Shown here in pieces: positions 60,975 through 64,000 of a stretch of 64,000 nt of DNA (positions within the stretch are counted from its first letter, which is position 1; each line of letters starts with the position of its first letter). Location of the stretch: positions 124,001 to 188,000 of the forward strand of contig NZ_FMTT01000001.1 of NCBI RefSeq assembly GCF_900100345.1, read 5' to 3'. The position numbers and the translations under genes were made by a program. The notes beneath the pieces were generated by a model, which saw only the letters and a program-made list of their open reading frames with translations, did no database searches and was not told the origin of the DNA. The DNA comes from Paenibacillus tianmuensis (GTDB lineage Bacteria > Bacillota > Bacilli > Paenibacillales > NBRC-103111).

Positions 60975-63827
60975 ATGAAATTTGCAGTTTTAGATTTTGA
61001 AACGACGGGGAGCACGGCGACGGATCGCATTATCCAAGTCGGGCTCTTTCTTATAAACGACCAAGAAATAACCGACAGGTATACTTCTCTCGTCAATCCG
61101 GGTATAAGTATACCTTCTTCAATTACAACGCTTACCGGAATCGACGACGAGATGGTAAAGGATGCTCCTTCGATGGAAGAGGTTATTGCCGAAATGGTTC
61201 CTCTCCTCCAAGACGCAGTCCTGGTTGGTCATAATATTGCTTTTGACCTTGCTTTTCTGCAGCGGGCGTTGGACGATAACGGTTACTTCCCGTTCGATGG
61301 ACACGTACTGGATACGATGGACGCGCTGCGCGTCTTATTCCCCGGCTTATCGAGCCTGCAGCTTTCGATGGTATGCCACGCTTTCGGTATCGAGCACGAA
61401 CGGCCGCATCAGGCGGATAGCGATGCTGAAGTCACTGCGCTGATCTGGCTCCGCTGCATGGAACGGTTTCAATCGCTTCCGCTGCTTACTCTGCAAAGGC
61501 TGGAGCTGGTATTTGCCGATTCGGCAGGAGATTTCGGCTGGTTTGTGAGCGAAATGCGGCAATACAAAGAGCTGCACCAACCGCTTGATCCCGATATGGA
61601 TCGTTATTTTCGGCAATTTGCCTTGAACGTAGGCGAATGGGGAGAAGAAGAGCCGGTGCGGGAGGAGGAAGATGTCCTGCGGCTGCCGGACGATTTTCCT
61701 TCCTTCTACGATCAGCTTAAGCAGGAGCTTCAGCGGCGTTTTGCGGCTTACGAGGATAGAGAGTCGCAGGTGCAAATGCTCAGCGAGGTAGAGACGGCCT
61801 TCGAAGACGGCAAGCACCTGATGATCGAAGCCGGCACAGGGACGGGGAAGTCGCTCGGTTATCTGATTCCTTCGCTGTATTACGGGCTCAAGCAGGACAA
61901 GAAAGTGCTGGTCAGCACGCATACGATCAATCTGCAAGAGCAGCTCAGAGAACGGGACGTGCCGCTGCTGCACGAGCTGTTCCCGGTAGGCTTCCAGGCG
62001 GCTGTCCTGAAGGGGCGGAGCCACTACTTGTGCCTGCGCAAATTTGAGCACAAAATGAATACGCTCGACTTTGAGCACGGCAAGGAAGACCGGATTACGG
62101 CCGGGCAGATGCTGGTCTGGCTGGGAGAAACGAAGCATGGGGATGAAGAGGAGCTTCATTTCGCCAATAAAGGAAAACAATTCTGGCAATCGGTGGAAAG
62201 CGATACGGATTCTTGTTTGAACCGCGCTTGCCCGTGGTTTAAAAGATGCTTCTATCACCGCGCCCGTCACGAGGCGAACACCGCAGATGTTATCATTACC
62301 AACCACTCGCTGCTTTTCACCGATATGAAAGCGGAAAACCGGCTGCTGCCCGGATACAAGCATTTGGTTATCGACGAAGCTCATCACTTCGAGGAAGTGG
62401 CCGGCAAGCATCTTGGGATCGAGCTGCACTATCACGGTTTGTCCAACACGCTCCTCTGGCTTTATAAAGATGCGCGTTCAGGACAATTGTCCAATCTGCG
62501 TATTCGGCTGCAGCGGTTCGAGGACGAGCGGGCTCAAGGCTGGTGCATAATGATTGATCGCGTTGTCGAAAAGCTTCTGCAGTTGAAGGAAGAATGGGAT
62601 CAACTGACGGAGCTGCTGTATCAGCTTTTGGCTTCGCGAAGCGACCAGTCCCAATCGGAAGGGAATGGCCTTGTCTACCGAGTCAAAAAAGATTCGCTGC
62701 CTACGGGTTGGGATAATCTGGGAGTGCTTGAAGAGAACATGCAGCTTAACTTCGGGGAAGCTCTGAAGCCGCTCGATAAGCTGATCTCGGAGATCAAAGA
62801 AGTGCAGGATGAATACGATGTCCAAAGCTTGATTACGGACCTCACCGGTACCGTCAAGGAGCTGTACAGGCACAGAGATTCGCTTCATTTTTTTATGACG
62901 ATGCCGGATGCGAACTACGTCTATTGGCTTGAAGCCGGGACCTACAGCAGAAACCGGTCGCTCCAGCTGTTCTGCGTGCCGATTGACGTTAGCGAGATGC
63001 TAAAGCAGCATTTCTTCGGGCCGAAGGATAGTGTCATCCTTACTTCGGCTACGTTATCTGTCGGCAAATCGTTCGATTATACGTGCAACCAGCTGGGTTT
63101 GCGAGAAAACGGGGCGGACGGCAAACTGAAAACCGTTCAGCTTCCTTCGCCGTTTAATTACCGTGAGCAGGCGCTTGTTGCTATTCCCCGGGATTTTCCT
63201 ACGCTGCGCGGAGCCAGCGGCGAGAAGGAGTTCGTCGATCGGCTCGTGCCGTCGCTGGCCGAGGTGGCGCTGGAAACGAAAGGCCGGATGCTGGTATTGT
63301 TTACGTCCAATCGGATGCTGAAGCTGGTTCATGGCGCGTTGAAGGAGATGCTGAGCCCCTTCGGGATCGACGTGCTTGGCCAGGGTGTGGACAGCAGCAA
63401 CCGGAGCAAGCTGACCAGACTGTTTCAGAGCAGTCCGAATTGCGTTCTGCTGGGTACAAGCAGTTTTTGGGAAGGTGTCGATATTCCGGGGAATGCGCTT
63501 AGCTGTCTGGCCATCGTCAGGCTGCCGTTTCAACCGCCGAACCATCCGTTGATCGAAGCAAAGACGGAGATGATCAAGCAGCGAAACCAGAATCCGTTCA
63601 TGAAGCTGTCGGTTCCGCAGGCGGTTATCCGGTTCAAGCAGGGCTTTGGCAGGCTGGTGCGCACGGCTACGGATAAAGGCATCGTCATTATATACGATAC
63701 CCGGGTGATCGATACGAATTACGGCAAATATTTCTTGTATTCGCTGCCCGGCCCAAAAATCGAGCACATGAATTCGAACCAGCTCGTACCAAGAATAAAG
63801 CAGTGGATGGGTGAGAACCAAGCATGA
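60975..63827 (+). CDS. dinG: ATP-dependent helicase DinG with N-terminal DEDDh exonuclease
   Basis: The 950-residue protein joins a DEDDh 3'-5' exonuclease (about 1-175; 'LDFETTGS', 'HNIAFDLAFL', 'HQADSDAEVTAL') to an XPD-like helicase (Walker A 'EAGTGTGKS' at about 285-293, 'DEAHHFEE', and 'GRLVRT' near the end). Four cysteines, C353, C414, C419 and C425, follow the C-x(60)-C-x4-C-x5-C pattern. The last three have exactly the spacing of the E. coli DinG iron-sulfur site. The ATG at 60975 is weakly supported by a site (AAGGG 14 bases away) but gives the right N-terminus. It overlaps rex as ATGA. Confidence 0.93.
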   Translation: MKFAVLDFETTGSTATDRIIQVGLFLINDQEITDRYTSLVNPGISIPSSITTLTGIDDEMVKDAPSMEEVIAEMVPLLQDAVLVGHNIAFDLAFLQRALDDNGYFPFDGHVLDTMDALRVLFPGLSSLQLSMVCHAFGIEHERPHQADSDAEVTALIWLRCMERFQSLPLLTLQRLELVFADSAGDFGWFVSEMRQYKELHQPLDPDMDRYFRQFALNVGEWGEEEPVREEEDVLRLPDDFPSFYDQLKQELQRRFAAYEDRESQVQMLSEVETAFEDGKHLMIEAGTGTGKSLGYLIPSLYYGLKQDKKVLVSTHTINLQEQLRERDVPLLHELFPVGFQAAVLKGRSHYLCLRKFEHKMNTLDFEHGKEDRITAGQMLVWLGETKHGDEEELHFANKGKQFWQSVESDTDSCLNRACPWFKRCFYHRARHEANTADVIITNHSLLFTDMKAENRLLPGYKHLVIDEAHHFEEVAGKHLGIELHYHGLSNTLLWLYKDARSGQLSNLRIRLQRFEDERAQGWCIMIDRVVEKLLQLKEEWDQLTELLYQLLASRSDQSQSEGNGLVYRVKKDSLPTGWDNLGVLEENMQLNFGEALKPLDKLISEIKEVQDEYDVQSLITDLTGTVKELYRHRDSLHFFMTMPDANYVYWLEAGTYSRNRSLQLFCVPIDVSEMLKQHFFGPKDSVILTSATLSVGKSFDYTCNQLGLRENGADGKLKTVQLPSPFNYREQALVAIPRDFPTLRGASGEKEFVDRLVPSLAEVALETKGRMLVLFTSNRMLKLVHGALKEMLSPFGIDVLGQGVDSSNRSKLTRLFQSSPNCVLLGTSSFWEGVDIPGNALSCLAIVRLPFQPPNHPLIEAKTEMIKQRNQNPFMKLSVPQAVIRFKQGFGRLVRTATDKGIVIIYDTRVIDTNYGKYFLYSLPGPKIEHMNSNQLVPRIKQWMGENQA

Positions 63828-64000
63828 AGACGATGAAAATTTCCGAGGCCGTCGTGCGCCGGCTTCCGGTGTACCTCCGGTTTTTAAACGAACTCAGCAA
63901 AAAGAACGTACAGACGGTGTCTTCTCAGGATCTGGGGCAAAAGCTGGACTTAAATCCGGCGCAAATCCGTAAAGACCTCGCTTATTTCGGGGAATTCGGA
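63824..64000 (+). CDS. rex: redox-sensing transcriptional repressor Rex, 3' truncated by window edge
   Basis: Only the first 59 codons are visible. They encode the winged helix of Rex: 'ISEAVVRRLPVYLRFLNEL' then 'SSQDLGQKLDLNPAQIRKDL' and 'AYFGEFG', very close to the family. Rex represses fermentation and respiratory genes and leaves DNA when NADH rises. The NADH-binding Rossmann part is outside. The start shares bases with the dinG stop, so the two may be co-transcribed. Confidence 0.93.
   Translation, partial: MKTMKISEAVVRRLPVYLRFLNELSKKNVQTVSSQDLGQKLDLNPAQIRKDLAYFGEFG

Noticed and set aside
60696-63827. 1043-codon reading of dinG with a long N-terminal extension
   Set aside because: The extension runs through the upstream TPR gene in another frame; the exonuclease domain starts at 60975.
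1-64000. Mobile elements and CRISPR arrays
   Set aside because: No transposase, integrase, direct-repeat array or cas gene was seen; gene order is that of a conserved core region.

Overview
The window looks like chromosomal core DNA of an endospore-forming Bacillota, most likely Paenibacillaceae (Paenibacillus or a close relative; inference). The reasons are sporulation and germination genes (spoIVA, ypeB, SpoVIF-like, ypjB), bacillithiol genes (bshA, bshB1), a TRAP gene (mtrB) with a TRAP-type trp leader, and gene order that follows the Bacillus subtilis prsW-to-dinG stretch with local replacements. Nearly every gene is on the + strand. The exception is a YitT-family gene at 49952-50818. I see no insertion sequence, prophage or CRISPR array.

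Layout. 1-5.4 kb: 3' part of a primase/helicase-like protein, prsW, a zinc-ribbon microprotein, ypeB without sleB beside it, a PilZ protein and ypfB. 5.5-14.3 kb: cmk, plsC, S1-like protein, fni, a membrane protein, the YIEGIA pair, der, plsY, gpsA. 14.3-19.4 kb: SpoVIF-like and DUF2768 proteins, two different 2Fe-2S ferredoxins flanking a nucleotidyltransferase, a lipoprotein, spoIVA, hbs, tRNA-Pro(GGG). 19.5-27.5 kb: a divergent HPr kinase paralogue, a PAP2 enzyme, mtrB, then hepS-menG-ubiA-ubiX-mqnA-hepT for menaquinone by the futalosine route. 27.7-40.8 kb: ndk, cheR, a microprotein, then the aromatic supraoperon aroC-aroB-aroH-[TRAP leader]-trpEDCFBA-hisC-tyrA. 40.8-45.8 kb: a candidate small RNA, an ECF sigma/anti-sigma pair, a phosphatase, an unknown protein, a gamma-carbonic-anhydrase-like protein, IDEAL and YpiF proteins. 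45.9-51 kb: qcrABC, ypjA, ypjB, YitT. 51-64 kb: MazG-like, TPR protein, dapB, mgsA, bshB1, bshA, cca, birA, a candidate structured RNA, panBCD, TPR protein, dinG, and the start of rex.

How the genes work together. aroC/aroB feed chorismate to trpEDCFBA, to tyrA/hisC, and probably to mqnA. MtrB should bind the (G/U)AG triplets before trpE. HepS/HepT supply the heptaprenyl tail, UbiA attaches it and MenG methylates the ring. The resulting menaquinol is the substrate of the Qcr complex. Rex (NADH sensing) starts at the right edge.

The least-explained signals are a consensus promoter plus terminator bounding a ~78-nt RNA after tyrA (40837-40949), a similar promoter-terminator unit between birA and panB (57532-57748), an HPr kinase paralogue with an altered signature motif, a second run of GAG triplets over the trpE ribosome-binding site, and a 112-bp nested inverted repeat at 4196-4307. 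All positions and motifs were read by eye. No alignment, folding or database search was run.
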